From NCBI GenBank assembly GCA_946885735.1, contig CAMPGW010000040.1, positions 1 through 24,704 of the forward strand: a DNA stretch of 24,704 bases, read 5' to 3'. This DNA comes from an uncultured Gammaproteobacteria bacterium. Lineage in GTDB: Bacteria > Pseudomonadota > Gammaproteobacteria > Xanthomonadales > Xanthomonadaceae. Position 1 is the stretch's first letter, and the number at the start of each line of letters is the position of its first letter. The notes beneath the pieces were generated by a model that was not told where the DNA came from, ran no database searches, and saw only the letters and a program-made list of their open reading frames with translations. Positions 24,630 to 24,704 of this stretch are shown here, piece by piece. Position numbers and translations under genes: made by a program.

Positions 24630-24704
24630 ATGAGAAGCAGCACCCACCACAACTTGCGCAAGAACGTACTCTGCATGGCGATGGGTCTGTGCCTCTCGTC
24701 GCTC
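24630..24704 (+). CDS. Start of an exported protein, possibly a TonB-dependent receptor (3' end outside)
   Basis: 25 codons are visible up to the window edge. GGGGAGA lies 6-9 nt before the ATG at 24630, and the gene starts 20 nt after the transglutaminase-like stop, so it is probably co-transcribed. The peptide begins MRSSTHHNLRKN followed by a hydrophobic stretch (VLCMAMGLCLSSL): a charged n-region then the core of a signal peptide. Xanthomonadales TonB-dependent receptors often begin in this way, and one would suit an uptake locus, but 25 residues do not prove it. Confidence 0.6.
   Translation, partial: MRSSTHHNLRKNVLCMAMGLCLSSL

Overview
The window looks like a chromosomal segment of a high-GC gammaproteobacterium, most likely of the Xanthomonadaceae/Lysobacteraceae group. 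This rests on uniformly GC-rich coding sequence, an Escherichia-like beta-carbonic anhydrase and exonuclease I, a secreted M4 protease of the type common in Lysobacter relatives, and a complete kynurenine meta-cleavage gene set. The genus assignment is inference. No mobile element, CRISPR array, tRNA or rRNA was seen.

Layout. (1) 1-1134 (+): the 3' part of a secreted thermolysin-family (M4) metalloprotease with a C-terminal jelly-roll-like domain, closed by a strong UUCG terminator. (2) 12935-1202 (-): twelve tightly packed co-directional genes. They are asnS, a 97-aa membrane protein, a 109-aa acidic protein, a divergent SDR, 2-aminomuconic semialdehyde dehydrogenase, beta-carbonic anhydrase, 2-aminomuconate deaminase (RidA fold), 3-hydroxyanthranilate dioxygenase, ACMS decarboxylase, kynureninase, kynurenine 3-monooxygenase, exonuclease I and a DUF2461 protein. 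Most junctions are 1- or 4-nt stop/start overlaps. The set takes L-kynurenine to 4-oxalocrotonate via 3-hydroxyanthranilate. Tryptophan dioxygenase, formamidase, the downstream 4-oxalocrotonate enzymes and any dedicated regulator are absent from the window.

(3) 13048-17492: an A-type iron-sulfur carrier, then rpsF-rpsR-rplI with a structured leader that may be the S6:S18 autoregulatory site. An oppositely oriented SAM methyltransferase follows, then dnaB; the methyltransferase splits the common rplI-dnaB neighbourhood. (4) 22975-17496 (-): NlpC/P60 endopeptidase with SH3 region, dipeptide (L-Ala-D/L-Glu type) epimerase, MurR/RpiR regulator, YkuD-type lipoprotein and an SDF-family symporter. 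A secreted transglutaminase-like protein (23116-24609, +) and the start of another exported protein diverge from it.

Region 4 is the best candidate for an undescribed system. It combines murein-peptide cleavage, dipeptide epimerisation, a regulator whose SIS phosphate-binding positions are altered, and a symporter that lacks the usual dicarboxylate-binding arginine and NMDGT motif. The parts fit scavenging or recycling of cell-wall peptides (or other Glu/Asp-containing peptides), but the substrate is inferred, not shown.
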